A stretch of 64,000 nt of DNA from Candidatus Eisenbacteria bacterium (GTDB lineage Bacteria; Orphanbacterota; Orphanbacteria; Orphanbacterales; Orphanbacteraceae), in NCBI GenBank assembly GCA_016930695.1, contig JAFGGD010000026.1, forward strand, positions 1 to 64,000, in the 5' to 3' direction. The notes beneath the pieces were generated by a model that searched no databases, was not told where the DNA came from, and saw only the letters and a program-made list of their open reading frames with translations. Shown piece after piece: positions 1-10,034 of this stretch. Position numbers and translations under genes: made by a program. Each line of letters begins with the position of its first letter. The first letter of the stretch is position 1.

Positions 1-467
1 AACCGTCGACGTTTCGCCATGGTCTCTCCTCCTCAGTTCCGGAGAGTCCACCTTAGCATGCTGTCCGATTATTGGGGACCACCTCTGTCAATCTCTATCA
101 CCTTTTGCACCATCTGCTTACACAACCACGGAATGTAGAGAGTCAACTGAAGGCCGGGCGGTTAACGACGCATGGGTACGGGGGTTACAGGCTCGGAATA
201 TTGAACTTAGCCCCCGCGGCTCCCTCGCGCACGATTCCAAAGACCCACAGTCCCCGCCTGTGGCTCAACCACGACGTGAAAGTCTCGGACTCTCGGGGAT
301 CGATAAGTCGCAGTGGGACAAGGCGGATGCAATTGAGTGGATGGACAGGTAGTCCGCCGCAACGAGGAGAGTAAGTTGTGGTAATCTATTAACAGCGCGA
401 TTCGTGTTTTTGTAAGGTCAAATGGAAGGGTGTTGGCGAATTATTTTGTGGGTCGGCCGTAGATCGA
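1..467. other. Intergenic stretch, no gene recognised
   Basis: No convincing coding region. The only plus-strand ORF here, 100 codons starting at 72, lacks a ribosome-binding site, has no recognisable motif and its codon use is unlike the neighbouring genes. The stretch looks less GC-rich than the rest of the window, as expected for a promoter-bearing spacer upstream of the membrane glycosyltransferase. I could not single out a promoter with confidence. Confidence 0.4.
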
Positions 468-1847
468 ATGGAACCGCCCATGGTAATTGAGAGCGAACGA
501 ATCGAATGTGATACAGCATCCTTCGGACGGTCGGTAGCGCTTATTCTCCTGCTGGCGCTCGCGCTTCGTCTCCTTCTCTTCTTCCTGACTTTGAATTATC
601 AGCCGAGGTACGATGAAAACCGCTATCTTGAGCTCGCCGGGAGTCTGGCGGCCGGAGAAGGATTCAAGACCGGAGACCAACTCTCGGCGAGACCCCCCCT
701 CTATCCCTTTTTTCTTTGCGGTATTCAAAAACTTTTCGGCGAAGGGCTGGTCCCGATCCGTTTGGTGCAGATCTTCCTGTCGCTCATCATCGTGTGGGCG
801 GCCATGGTGCTCGGGAGGCGTGTGGGCGGTTCCCGTACCGGTGTCTGGACGGGACTCATCATCGCGGTCTACCCCGAATTCGTCGCGTTTCCAATACTCG
901 CCTTTTCAGAAAATCTCTATGTCCCTCTTCTGATCACCGCCCTCGCTCTTCTCGTGAGTCCAACCGGAAATGTCTCTTATCGGTCGTTAATCGTTGCGGG
1001 CTTTATGCTCGGGCTTTCGGCTCTTTCCCGTTCCATCGCGGTCCCGATCACTCTTTTCTCGGCGGCCGGCATGTTCGTTGCCGGAATCCGAAGAGACCGT
1101 TTCCCGCTATTTAGAGTGGCTCTCCTCCTTGCCGTCGTTTTCCTGGTCATCGCCCCCTGGACGATTCGCAACTATCGGGTTCTGGGAAGCTTCATTCTGA
1201 TCGATAGCCATTCTGCTATCACTCTCTATACCGGCAACAATCCCTATATTCCGGATTGGTACGCCGAAGGCCCCACGACCCGTCGGACGGTGCCGGAGGG
1301 AGAGGAATTCTGGAGAGAAAAGCTTCCTTCGCCCGGCATCGGAACGGAGGAGAACCGCCAAGCCTTACTTCGGGGGCTCACTATCCAATACTGGAAGGAA
1401 CACCCAGGAATGGCGGTCCGGAAGAGTGCGCTCAAACTCGCGAGATTCATCGGGGGAGGAGATACGGGAATCCGGCAGGTGTTCACTCCGAAGAAGAGGC
1501 AAGCCGTACTACCTCCCTGGCTCGTGCTCCTGAACGTCTTCACCGTTTTTGTATCGATTTTGGCTTTTACCGGTACGGTAGTGGCATCAGTCACCAATCG
1601 TGCCTGGAAGAGTAATGGGAAGGAATTACTAGCCGCTTTCCTGCTCGCCAACTTGATTATCCACGTGTTTGTTTTCGCCATCGCGAGGCATCGCGTCCCC
1701 ATCCTGCCGGTTTTGTTTGTGTTCTCCGTCCGGGTTCTCCTCTCCCGCCGTTTCGTTTGGAGTGCATTTCGGAAACGGGCTATCGGTTGGGCTCTGGTAG
1801 CATGTCTATGGGGGTTCGGGATCCTGAGCCTGTTTGTTCGAAGTTAG
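468..1847 (+). CDS. GT39/PMT-like membrane glycosyltransferase
   Basis: A 459-residue polytopic inner-membrane protein of the ArnT/dolichyl-phosphate-mannose mannosyltransferase type (GT-C fold). These enzymes transfer a sugar from a polyprenyl-phosphate donor to an acceptor on the outer face of the membrane. After a short cytoplasmic N-terminus the first helix covers about residues 22-42. It is followed by an Asp-Glu pair (residues 49-50, YDENRYLELA), placed where family members keep a catalytic acidic loop, then the RPPLYP motif typical of GT39 proteins. Roughly ten further hydrophobic segments follow. A second in-frame ATG at 480 is possible; neither start has a good ribosome-binding site. 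No genes for a sugar pathway are adjacent, so donor and acceptor are unknown. The fold class is clear; the exact substrate is not. Confidence 0.85.
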   Translation: MEPPMVIESERIECDTASFGRSVALILLLALALRLLLFFLTLNYQPRYDENRYLELAGSLAAGEGFKTGDQLSARPPLYPFFLCGIQKLFGEGLVPIRLVQIFLSLIIVWAAMVLGRRVGGSRTGVWTGLIIAVYPEFVAFPILAFSENLYVPLLITALALLVSPTGNVSYRSLIVAGFMLGLSALSRSIAVPITLFSAAGMFVAGIRRDRFPLFRVALLLAVVFLVIAPWTIRNYRVLGSFILIDSHSAITLYTGNNPYIPDWYAEGPTTRRTVPEGEEFWREKLPSPGIGTEENRQALLRGLTIQYWKEHPGMAVRKSALKLARFIGGGDTGIRQVFTPKKRQAVLPPWLVLLNVFTVFVSILAFTGTVVASVTNRAWKSNGKELLAAFLLANLIIHVFVFAIARHRVPILPVLFVFSVRVLLSRRFVWSAFRKRAIGWALVACLWGFGILSLFVRS

Positions 1848-2142
1848 TCGTTCATGGCAAGGCGAACATGGGGATCCCGGTGACCACTTTTCAACCAAAA
1901 CATCCTATCCGGCATAGCCTACCGCCGTTCGAACAGGACTTCCGAACGGGTCGCCCCGTACGGAGGATCCGATTGAGAGTTTCAGTGGGAAGAACAGGCT
2001 CCGGCGACGCCCGAGATCTGGGGGGACGAGGTCCGCGAGCCGGCTCTCACGTAGCAGGAGGTGGTGAATGCTTCTATGGTGAGGAACGATCTCCGCGGGG
2101 TTTCCGTATTCGTCGATCTAGCGAGTCGTCCGCTGCTTACGG
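1848..2142. other. Spacer between convergent genes
   Basis: The glycosyltransferase and the glycerophosphodiesterase converge on this 295-bp stretch. A strong purine-rich ribosome-binding-like sequence (AGGAGGTGGTGA) at about 2055-2066 precedes start codons. The ATG frame stops after four codons, and the GTG frame runs antisense through the phosphodiesterase gene, so I do not call a gene. No intrinsic terminator is obvious. Confidence 0.4.
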
Positions 2143-3048
2143 CTACTGCCGCTGAAGATTCGCCCCGTGCAAAGCCAGCGCCTTGGATGCGAACTCCACG
2201 TCATCCGTTGCGAGGACGTCCGCCCCGTTCCGCAAGAGATCCAAGTAGACGTCGACGCCCCTGGATCTCGCCTTCCGATCCAGGTTGCCCAAGGTGCCCA
2301 GAATGGCGCAGATCCCTTGCTCGTGAAGAAGTCGATAGACGTCTCCCGACGGTTCGGACACCCCGACGAACGCGATTAGATTCTGAGATGGGACGGCGCT
2401 CCGGAGCATGTATTCGACACCTTCGACATCACCCGCCGAACAGGAAATACTCAGCTCGTTGTCCAGGCGATAATACGTCTCGGCGCTGCGCCAGCCGTAT
2501 GCGATAACGATGACACGATCGTGCGCTCGCCGGGTCCGAATGATGTCAACGATTTCTTCGGGAGTTACGGGGTCCTTGACGTCCAGCTCGAGCACCGCCT
2601 TGCCTTTCGCCCAGCACAGGGCCTCATCCAGGGTCGGTATTTCGTACTCGGTTACCACGCCGTTGCCGTCGACCAGGCGCAACTCCTCGAGTTCGACGAG
2701 AGTGAAATCCGATATGCCGCCCCGTCCGGTAGTCGTGCGATCGAGATTGTCATCGTGCATGAGCACCAAGGCGCCGTCCTTCGATCTTCGCACATCGCAC
2801 TCGATCAGGCACGGAGCATAGTCGAGAGCCCTTTCGAACGTGGCGATACAGTTCTCGGGAAAACCGTCAGCCGGTCCGCCCCTGTGAGCACCGAGAAGAG
2901 GGGTCTTTCCGGGATGCCACCGCAGGTACTCGCGCAGTCCGGCGGGGCCCTCGAAGGAAACATAGTGCTTCTGTGTTCCCTCGGTTTGAACGCAGGAGAT
3001 GCAGAGTACGATCAGAGCGACCGCGGGCAGTATCTTTCTCATTCCCAT
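2143..3048 (-). CDS. Glycerophosphodiester phosphodiesterase, exported
   Basis: A 301-residue GDPD-family enzyme that would hydrolyse glycerophosphodiesters to glycerol-3-phosphate and an alcohol. The conserved active-site landmarks are present: HRGG at residues 55-58, PEN at 64-66, the E83-x-D85 metal-binding pair and H98-D99. The N-terminus is a signal peptide ending in a Cys-containing region (LCISC, residues 15-19), so a lipoprotein is likely although the lipobox is imperfect. It therefore probably acts in the periplasm on deacylated phospholipids. It stands alone between a convergent glycosyltransferase and the upstream SBBP protein on the same strand. A candidate extended -10 promoter lies about 45 bp upstream. 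Confidence 0.9.
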   Translation of the reverse strand: MGMRKILPAVALIVLCISCVQTEGTQKHYVSFEGPAGLREYLRWHPGKTPLLGAHRGGPADGFPENCIATFERALDYAPCLIECDVRRSKDGALVLMHDDNLDRTTTGRGGISDFTLVELEELRLVDGNGVVTEYEIPTLDEALCWAKGKAVLELDVKDPVTPEEIVDIIRTRRAHDRVIVIAYGWRSAETYYRLDNELSISCSAGDVEGVEYMLRSAVPSQNLIAFVGVSEPSGDVYRLLHEQGICAILGTLGNLDRKARSRGVDVYLDLLRNGADVLATDDVEFASKALALHGANLQRQ

Positions 3049-3091
3049 CTCCGATACGGCGCGAAAATTGATTCAAAAAAACACCGAATTC

Positions 3092-3100
3092 AGTCTAGCA
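3092..3100 (-). promoter_or_regulatory. Candidate extended -10 promoter of the GDPD gene
   Basis: On the minus strand TGCTAGACT fits an extended -10 (TGn followed by TAnnnT) and lies about 45 bp before the GDPD start. No -35 is recognisable. It is the weakest member of the set of extended -10 elements in this window. Confidence 0.3.
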
Positions 3101-3239
3101 CACCTCCCCGATCTCCCGTTCCCCCAATCATCCTGGCCGGCATCGGGATATATTTTGGAGGCGAACCGATCCCGGCAGCGGCATGTTCCGCGCGGTGCGA
3201 ACACGTGGAACACCCCATCGATTGAATGGGCAACGACGC

Positions 3240-6200
3240 CTATCTGACAAGTGTGATCTTCCTCGAAACCACCTTGCCGCCCGCCTTGAGACGCACGAAA
3301 TAGACGCCGGAGGAGACATCGCGTCCCTCACGGTCTCTTCCGTTCCACGCAACGGTGAATGTGCCGGCGTCATGAAACCCTCTCAATAATACCGCGACAA
3401 GTCGCCCCGCCACATCGTGGATCGTAAGATCGACCGCACCGGGTTGGCGCAGATGAAAAGTAACCCGTGTGGAAGGGTTGAACGGATTGGGGCGGTTGCC
3501 TTCAATCCCGTAGGCGGGCGGGACGCGATCCGGTAAGCGGTCGACGGCGGTTTCGATCTCGGGAAGATCTAGTCCCAGCACGAATGCGTCCAGCGATCCA
3601 TTATGAGAGTTGTCGAAAGAGAGCCAACTGACGGGAAAGTCGTAGGACTCCGTTCTCCCCGCGACAAACATGCGTCCCGACGAACCAACTCCGATGCCGA
3701 AACCACGTTCGTCCGAACGTCCCCCCAGAAAGGTTGAGTAATCAATACCTTCTCCGGATGGTAATAGCCTAACAGCAAATGCATCAGATGGCCCGTCATA
3801 CTTTTCGTCGAACGCCCCGATGGTTGTGGGAAAGTCACCGGACTCCGTCTGGCCCGTCACGTATACGAATCCAGAATCGTCCACCGCAATGCCGTGAGCC
3901 TCATCTTCGGCTGATCCTCCGAGGAACGTGGAGTAAACCAGGCTGCTCCCAACGGCGCTCAACTTGGTGATGAACGCTTTGTCGTTCACGAAGCAGGTGT
4001 CGAAGGCGCCCGGTGTTACCGGAAAATCCTGCGAGTTGGTTTCGCCGGCGATGTAAGCGTTGCCTTCTCCGTCCAGCGTTATCGCCCACGCCTCGTCGTT
4101 CCCTTCTCCGCCCAGGTAGGTCGAATAGGCGAGGCCCGCCATGCCCGGCTCGAGTCTCGTTACGAACCCATCCCAGTTGTTCATGCCCGGGATGGAATCA
4201 TTGTAGGTTTCGTCAAAAGCACCGGGCGTAATCGGAAAGGAATCCGACTCGGTGTACCCGGTCACGAAAGCGTCCCCCGAAGCGCCCACGACGATCGACG
4301 TGCCGTAATCGGACCACTCGCCTCCCAGATAGGTAGAACTCTGCATAGTACTTCCCGACACATCGAGTTGACACGCGAATGCGTCGTAATGAAAACCATT
4401 GAGGTTGGGTTGGTAAGCGCCCGGGGTGGTCGGAAAGTCGAGGGACCAAGTCGCGCCGGTCACGTTCGCCTCGCCCGTGACGCGCAAGTCGATGTCGCGC
4501 CCTTCATCGCCGCCCGATCCTCCTATATACGTCGAATAGGCGAGGCTGTTCCCGCCCGGCATCAGCTGCGTGACGAAAGCGTCCTTGTCGCCATTATAAC
4601 TTTCATCAAAGGCGCCCGCGGTAGTGGGAAAGTCGGAGGATTCCGTGGTGCCCGTCACGAAGGGGAATCCCGCGCCGTTCACAACGATACCGGCCGCCTC
4701 ATCTTCCGAGCTTCCCCCCAACAATGTGATCCAGAACGGGGTCGAATTGTCGGAGTTAAGAGCGGCCACGAAGATGTCCGTATCGCCTCCGAGAGTGCTG
4801 TCGTACGCCCCGGTGGTGGTCGGGAAATCGGGAGAGCAGGTGATTCCCGATAGGAATACGCTTCCCCTGACAAAGAGGTCCTTCGACTCATCATCGTCGG
4901 CGCCCCCGATGAAAGTGCTCCAGAGGAGGTGCGTATTGAAGGAATCGAGGTAGATATCGGCTTCCGCGGGATCGCCCTCCGAAACGGCTACGCCCACGGC
5001 TGTTCCCGTGTGGTGTCCGGGCGCCGAGGCGTGGAGATCGTAGTCGCCGTAGGGGAGCCCGTCGATGATGTAATGTCCCGCGGGATCTGTCGTGTCGCAA
5101 CCGGAGAAAGCTCCTTCGGCCATAACGATCGCTCCGCTCAAAGCGCCACCGGGACCGCTCACGATTCCCTCTACCGTTCCGCTCTCCAAATCAAGGGCGA
5201 AGTCGACGACGATCGTGTCGTCTACAACGACTTCGTTGCCCGGCATAGTCTGTGGATTGTATCCATCGGCCTCGGCGGTGATGTCATAGAGGCCGGTTGG
5301 AAGGTCTTCCAGGATGTAGTATCCGCTCGCGTCCGTCGTGTCGGCTAACGTTACCTCTCCTACAGCTGTCACCTCGGCTCCCTCGATCGGCCCACGGGCG
5401 AGGGCGACGGTTCCCTCCACGGCGCCTCTCTGGCGCGTCAGGCAGGCGTTCACAGCAGTCGCTTCGTCCGCGACGACGACGACACCCGGTTCGATGTCAT
5501 CGTAGTAACCGACGGCTGTTGTGGTTACGATGTAGGTCCCCGTCTTCAATTCCGGGATGTGATAGCCTCCGTTCGGGCCGGTCGTGTCGGCGGCGGTCGA
5601 CGGTCCCACGGCCGTGACGATCGCTCCGCCGATCAAGTCGCGATCACCGCTCACCGATCCGGCGATGTCGCCCCGTCCGCCGGTGTACATCTTGAGTGCG
5701 ACGGCGTCGTGGCTCCCGTTGTGCGTGGGATCAAAGCATCCGGCCGTCGTCGGGAAATCGGTCTCCGGACTATATCCGACGACGACGGCGCTTTTCCAAC
5801 TATCTAAGGCGAGACCGATGGATCTTTCCTCCTGCGTTCCCGAGCCCCCGATATACGTTCCATAAAGAAGCTCGTCGCCATCCGAGTTCAGACGGACCAG
5901 ATAGAAGTCCGACGATCCGTTGATCGTGCTGTCGTAGGCGCCCGGCGTGGTCGGGAAATCGCTCGATGATGTCTTCCCCGTGAGGTACGCTTCTCCATCC
6001 ACGTCACAGGCTATTCCCATCGGGTTGATTTCGGAATCGCTGCCGCCGCCACCCACAAAAGTGGAATAGGCCAAGCCCGTTCCCCAGTAGTTCACCTTGG
6101 TGATGAACGCGTCGTTTATCCCGTTGTGGGATTCGTCGAATGCTCCTGAGGTGGTGGGGAATCCCGGTCCGGCGTGGCCGGTCACATACGCGTATCCGGA

Positions 6201-7745
6201 TGAATCGAGAGCGATGCCGCATCCGAAATCCGCGGCCGAGCCGCCCAGAAATGTCGAATACTGCAACGCGTCGGCCGCGAGCCGGATCCAGCAAACGAAG
6301 GCGTCTTCGTTTCCGTTGTGCGTCTCGTCGTAGGCCCCGGATGTGGTGGGGAAGTCCGTCGATTGCGTCATTCCAGTCACGTAGGCGTACCCGGAGCGAA
6401 CGGCGATGTCGACGACTCTGTCGTAGCTGCTGCCCCCGAGGAACGTGGAGTACTCGAGCGAAGAGCCGTCGGCGGAAAACTTGGTGACAAAGCCTTCGTA
6501 CCCCATCACGTCTGCCGTCGTATCGAACACTCCGGGGGTAATCGGAAAGTCCGTTGAGCGAGCCTGTCCGGCGACATAGGCGCAACGCCCGGCGTCGAGC
6601 GCGATGGCATATCCCATTTCCGGCCACGCGACGGGAACCGGATCATCCCCCCCCAGATACGTGGAATAGACAAGCGCGCCGCCCGAGGGATTCAACTTGG
6701 CGACAAAAACATCGTAGGTGCCGGCCAGAGAACGGTCATACGCCCCTGCGGTCGTTGGAAAATCGGAGGAAGCCGTGAGGCCCGTCAGATAGGCGTTCTT
6801 CTGATCGTCCACGGCGATCCCGCGCCCCCAGTCTTCCTTGTCTCCACCGAGATAGGTTCCATAGACGAGAAAGCTCCCGGTCGTGTCGATTTTGACGACG
6901 AAAGCGTCATAGGTGTATTCGGCCTGCGTCTCGTCATAAGCGCCCGCCGTCGTCGGGAAATCGCTGCTTTGTGTCGTCCCGACGATGTAGCTGAATCCGA
7001 GATGGTCGATGCAAACATCGTGAGCGACGTCCGAGTACTCGCCCCCGATAAACGTGCTCCATTCCAGATCCGAAACGCCCCTTCCTGTTCCGGCCTCACC
7101 CCCCGCCGCCTCCCATCGGAACGAACGGGGCGCTCCCGCCTCTGCCGTGCGCCGTTCCGTCAGCACGCCGATCGCGGTCTCCAGACGGATCGAGCCGTCG
7201 GCCGCGGAGACGACCCGGTCGGCGCCCTCATAACGGAAGTCCACCTGAGATGGATCGGCGCCTGAGACGGAACGAATCGCGCAAGCAAGAGCTCCCGCCT
7301 CATAGCGGAAGAGAAGATCGATGCCGGGCCAGAGATCCCGGTAAACGACCTCTCGATATGTCCGAACATCCGCCCGCCACTTCTCCGGGTCGTTCCCGAG
7401 GAAGTAGTTGAAGCGGGTCTCGGTCTCATGGCGTCCCGTCGGGAAAACGTCGGAGTTCGCGCCCTCGAATAAAACACGAAGCACACATCCCTCCGGCCCG
7501 GGGGCCGCCGCCTTGCAATCAAACACGATCCCTTCCGATGTGGCATAGATCTCACCACATGGATTGCGCAGGTAGAAACGGACCTCTTCATCCAGTTGCC
7601 CTTGATTTTCGATGAATCCGACGGCGACGGGTTGCTCTCCGGAGCCTTGGCCGGCGGCCAAACAGATTCCCGGCAGAAAGGCGACAACCAGCATCCATGC
7701 AAGAAGAGGAGATCGGCCCAGAGGAATGGGGGTTCTTCCGGTCAT
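3240..7745 (-). CDS. SBBP-repeat surface protein, two 7-blade propellers
   Basis: A 1501-residue exported protein. Order of parts: signal peptide (about 1-31); a globular N-terminal domain starting IENQGQLDEEV, seen in front of SBBP repeats in other proteins (about 45-225); seven SBBP repeats with STFLGG- and DFPTTAGAYD-like motifs; three tandem carboxypeptidase-regulatory-like Ig modules (each with an AxxTTDxxGxYxIxxLxxGxY pattern); seven more SBBP repeats; and a C-terminal FlgD-Ig/T9SS-like domain beginning NRPNPFNPST and ending in a basic tail. Seven plus seven repeats suggests two seven-bladed beta-propellers. There are no catalytic motifs, so an extracellular binding or structural role is inferred. 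A GGGAGA ribosome-binding site and a strong promoter precede the gene. Confidence 0.88.
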   Translation of the reverse strand: MTGRTPIPLGRSPLLAWMLVVAFLPGICLAAGQGSGEQPVAVGFIENQGQLDEEVRFYLRNPCGEIYATSEGIVFDCKAAAPGPEGCVLRVLFEGANSDVFPTGRHETETRFNYFLGNDPEKWRADVRTYREVVYRDLWPGIDLLFRYEAGALACAIRSVSGADPSQVDFRYEGADRVVSAADGSIRLETAIGVLTERRTAEAGAPRSFRWEAAGGEAGTGRGVSDLEWSTFIGGEYSDVAHDVCIDHLGFSYIVGTTQSSDFPTTAGAYDETQAEYTYDAFVVKIDTTGSFLVYGTYLGGDKEDWGRGIAVDDQKNAYLTGLTASSDFPTTAGAYDRSLAGTYDVFVAKLNPSGGALVYSTYLGGDDPVPVAWPEMGYAIALDAGRCAYVAGQARSTDFPITPGVFDTTADVMGYEGFVTKFSADGSSLEYSTFLGGSSYDRVVDIAVRSGYAYVTGMTQSTDFPTTSGAYDETHNGNEDAFVCWIRLAADALQYSTFLGGSAADFGCGIALDSSGYAYVTGHAGPGFPTTSGAFDESHNGINDAFITKVNYWGTGLAYSTFVGGGGSDSEINPMGIACDVDGEAYLTGKTSSSDFPTTPGAYDSTINGSSDFYLVRLNSDGDELLYGTYIGGSGTQEERSIGLALDSWKSAVVVGYSPETDFPTTAGCFDPTHNGSHDAVALKMYTGGRGDIAGSVSGDRDLIGGAIVTAVGPSTAADTTGPNGGYHIPELKTGTYIVTTTAVGYYDDIEPGVVVVADEATAVNACLTRQRGAVEGTVALARGPIEGAEVTAVGEVTLADTTDASGYYILEDLPTGLYDITAEADGYNPQTMPGNEVVVDDTIVVDFALDLESGTVEGIVSGPGGALSGAIVMAEGAFSGCDTTDPAGHYIIDGLPYGDYDLHASAPGHHTGTAVGVAVSEGDPAEADIYLDSFNTHLLWSTFIGGADDDESKDLFVRGSVFLSGITCSPDFPTTTGAYDSTLGGDTDIFVAALNSDNSTPFWITLLGGSSEDEAAGIVVNGAGFPFVTGTTESSDFPTTAGAFDESYNGDKDAFVTQLMPGGNSLAYSTYIGGSGGDEGRDIDLRVTGEANVTGATWSLDFPTTPGAYQPNLNGFHYDAFACQLDVSGSTMQSSTYLGGEWSDYGTSIVVGASGDAFVTGYTESDSFPITPGAFDETYNDSIPGMNNWDGFVTRLEPGMAGLAYSTYLGGEGNDEAWAITLDGEGNAYIAGETNSQDFPVTPGAFDTCFVNDKAFITKLSAVGSSLVYSTFLGGSAEDEAHGIAVDDSGFVYVTGQTESGDFPTTIGAFDEKYDGPSDAFAVRLLPSGEGIDYSTFLGGRSDERGFGIGVGSSGRMFVAGRTESYDFPVSWLSFDNSHNGSLDAFVLGLDLPEIETAVDRLPDRVPPAYGIEGNRPNPFNPSTRVTFHLRQPGAVDLTIHDVAGRLVAVLLRGFHDAGTFTVAWNGRDREGRDVSSGVYFVRLKAGGKVVSRKITLVR

Positions 7746-7760
7746 GACGACGTCTCCCGG

Positions 7761-7795
7761 CGTCGGCCGAATCCGCGGAGCCGTCTTGGCCGACG
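7761..7795 (-). other. Hairpin in the 5' leader of the SBBP gene
   Basis: Perfect 8-bp inverted repeat (CGTCGGCC at 7761-7768 with GGCCGACG at 7788-7795), enclosing a 19-nt loop that is itself GC-rich. It ends 16 nt before the start codon, overlapping the approach to the ribosome-binding site, so it could modulate translation. The function is inferred only. Confidence 0.35.
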
Positions 7796-7914
7796 GTGTT
7801 GATTGTCCATAAATACGGGTGCGGCAAGAAGGCCCTGACCGGAGTTGCGTTGGGGCGAATCGAGTTGAAGAGGGACGGGTCAGGGGAATCCTATCACCCT
7901 TTTCACCGTCGCTT

Positions 7915-7943
7915 ACAATAACACATTACAGTTTCATTGTCAA
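7915..7943 (-). promoter_or_regulatory. Strong sigma-70-like promoter of the SBBP gene
   Basis: Minus strand: consensus -35 TTGACA (7943-7938), 17-bp spacer, -10 TATTGT (7920-7915). The predicted transcript begins near 7908, giving a leader of about 160 nt that contains the hairpin at 7761-7795. The same -35/-17/-10 combination recurs upstream of the RRM gene at 49049-49077. Confidence 0.7.
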
Positions 7944-8215
7944 AGTGCGGGGACGCGCGTGGCGATAGCGGCGAGCGCCCACGCGGTCTCCCTGATTCAA
8001 TCCGTCGTTAGCGGCGAAGCGGTCTTCTTTCGTGGGTGGTGGGACAAACAAACAACTGCGTCCGTGTCGGCCCGCCGGCCGGAAGAAAGGGCTTGCGGGT
8101 TCGAAGAGCCCCGTTTCGGTGCCGGATGGAATGATCGGGAAGGACGGATTCGGGAGGACGCATGCCATCGCCGGTTTCGTGATCAGCAACGCCTCCCCGG
8201 GCGACGCGGACGGAT

Positions 8216-9538
8216 CTATTTGGAAAGACGACGGTACCTTTTGGGGTGACGGATGCTTCGCTGGGGGCGTGCGCTCCGTCGTACATGGTCATTGCCATGT
8301 GTTTTCGGGGCGGGCAGACTGGACCGAAAAGCCTCATCGCAATGATAGGCGTGTTCCATCTCGGCGGGTACCGGTTTGCCCAGCAGGCGTTCGATGTCCC
8401 GCAGGTAGGCCCGATCCTCGGCGCAGCAGAACGAAATGGCGTCGCCGTCCGCCCCCGCCCGAGCCGTGCGTCCGATACGGTGCACATAGGTCTCGGCTTC
8501 AACGGGCAGATCGTAGTTGATCACGTGCGTGATGTCGTCCACGTCCAGGCCTCGCGCCGCCACATCGGTGGCGACCAACACCCGGAAGCGGCCCTGCTTG
8601 AATCCTTCCAACGCCCTGGTCCGCGCGGCCTGGCTCTTGTTGCCGTGGATGGAAGCACCCTGAATTCCCGCCGAGTTCAGCTTTTTCAAAACGCGGTTCG
8701 CGATGTGCTTCATCTGGGTGAAAACGAGAACCTTATTGACCCGGGGATCGTTCAGCAGAGAGACGAGCAGCGCGTTTTTGTCCTTCTTTTCTACGAAGAG
8801 CACTTTCTGCGCGATGCGCTCCACGGCGGGCTGTCCGGGGGTGATGCTCACCCGTATCGGGTCGGGGACCATGGTGTATGCCAGCTCCTCGATTTTGGGG
8901 GCCATTGTGGCCGAAAAGAAAAGGGTCTGACGCTCGGCGGGAATGTGGGACAACACCCGCTTGATGTCGGGAATGAAGCCCATGTCGAGCATCCGGTCCA
9001 CCTCGTCGAGAATGAAGACCTCCACCGCGTCCAAGTGGACGTAACCCTGCTGCATCAAATCGAGCAGCCGGCCGGGCGTGGCCACGAGAATATCCACTCC
9101 GCGGTTCAGAGCCTTGACCTGCTGAAACTGGTTTACACCTCCGATGATCACGGTGCTGCTTATGCGTAGAAAACGCCCATAGGTCCGGATGCTCTCACTG
9201 ATCTGCGCCGCGAGTTCGCGGGTAGGAGTAAGAATGAGGGCCCGGGGGGTTCCCTTCTCGGGTCGCCGGTAGTCGCCTGCGAGGCGTTGCAGAAGCGGCA
9301 GGGTAAAGGCGGCGGTTTTCCCCGTGCCGGTTTGGGCGCTGCCCAGAAGATCCCGCCCGGCAAGCAGGTGCGGAATGCACTGTTCCTGTATGGGAGTGGG
9401 AACCTCGTATCCCGATGCGGCCACGGCCCGCTGAATCTCCGGTATCAGGTCGCTAAAAGCACCCGACCGAAACTGGGGATGGGATCCTTGGATCGGATGG
9501 TCCGTGCGCGGGAGCCGCGCGTGTGCGTTCTCTTTCAT
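8216..9538 (-). CDS. rhlE: RhlE-type DEAD-box RNA helicase
   Basis: A 440-residue ATP-dependent RNA helicase. Visible motifs: F and Q motifs (GAFSDL at 26-31; PTPIQ, 47-51), Walker A AQTGTGKT (68-75), PTRELA (105-110), TPGR (154-157), motif II DEVD (178-181), SAT (209-211) and motif [12 protein letters not shown] near the end of domain 2, followed by a basic tail. Motif II reads DEVD instead of the usual DEAD. Family members remodel RNA duplexes in ribosome assembly, RNA decay and cold adaptation. An AAGGAAAA ribosome-binding site precedes the ATG, and a promoter with TATAAT lies about 160 bp upstream, leaving a long 5' leader as is common for cold-inducible helicases. Confidence 0.92.
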   Translation of the reverse strand: MKENAHARLPRTDHPIQGSHPQFRSGAFSDLIPEIQRAVAASGYEVPTPIQEQCIPHLLAGRDLLGSAQTGTGKTAAFTLPLLQRLAGDYRRPEKGTPRALILTPTRELAAQISESIRTYGRFLRISSTVIIGGVNQFQQVKALNRGVDILVATPGRLLDLMQQGYVHLDAVEVFILDEVDRMLDMGFIPDIKRVLSHIPAERQTLFFSATMAPKIEELAYTMVPDPIRVSITPGQPAVERIAQKVLFVEKKDKNALLVSLLNDPRVNKVLVFTQMKHIANRVLKKLNSAGIQGASIHGNKSQAARTRALEGFKQGRFRVLVATDVAARGLDVDDITHVINYDLPVEAETYVHRIGRTARAGADGDAISFCCAEDRAYLRDIERLLGKPVPAEMEHAYHCDEAFRSSLPAPKTHGNDHVRRSARPQRSIRHPKRYRRLSK

Positions 9539-9694
9539 GTTTTCCTTGGTCCGGCGTTCTACGAATCTCTCTACCCGCCGGACGCGTGGAAAAGAAAGGA
9601 CCGCAATTATCGCGGCAACTGATGATGGATAGCCCTCTTGGACTACAGAGGCTCGCTTTCTACGAAGCCTTCGCGAAAATGAGCATTCGTACTA

Positions 9695-9722
9695 ATTATA
9701 GTGCATGAGGCCGGAAGCGCAA
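9695..9722 (-). promoter_or_regulatory. Promoter of the rhlE-type gene
   Basis: Minus strand: TTGCGC (9722-9717), 16-bp spacer, perfect -10 TATAAT (9700-9695). The transcript would start near 9688, about 150 nt before the ATG. Confidence 0.6.
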
Positions 9723-10034
9723 GTGAAAAAGCAGAAAGCGCATAGGCGGTTCCGTGCCGGGGACGCTCCCGTCCATTCCATCCGGAGCCGGGAATGGTGC
9801 CCCGGCGCCGGTTCACCGGATTGCAAGCCCATTCAAGAATCCCACTTGGGCGGCCACCGGGATCACGGGTCGAACCGACGCCCCTTCGCTTCGCGATCGG
9901 AGGTTTGATGGTATCGGCTTGCGAATGTTGGAGTTAACCGCCGCGGTGCGATCGCGGACCGCTCCTCTCCCGGAACCCGGAGACCCTGCTCCGGTCCGCT
10001 GCGAGCACGACGGCTGAATGTGGGTACATAAAAA
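9723..10034. other. Divergent intergenic region, nothing recognised
   Basis: This lies between the rhlE promoter and the promoter of the next plus-strand gene. The small ORFs on both strands lack ribosome-binding sites and recognisable motifs. I see no terminator, repeat or structured RNA that I can defend. Confidence 0.4.

Noticed and set aside
2061-2507. 148-codon ORF after a strong AGGAGGTGGTGA sequence
   Set aside because: Most of it is antisense to the glycerophosphodiesterase active-site region and the translation is low-complexity. The ribosome-binding-like sequence alone is not enough.
8090-8120. GGGTTCGAA-type sequence reminiscent of a tRNA T-arm
   Set aside because: No cloverleaf can be built around it, with no acceptor or anticodon stem at the right distances.
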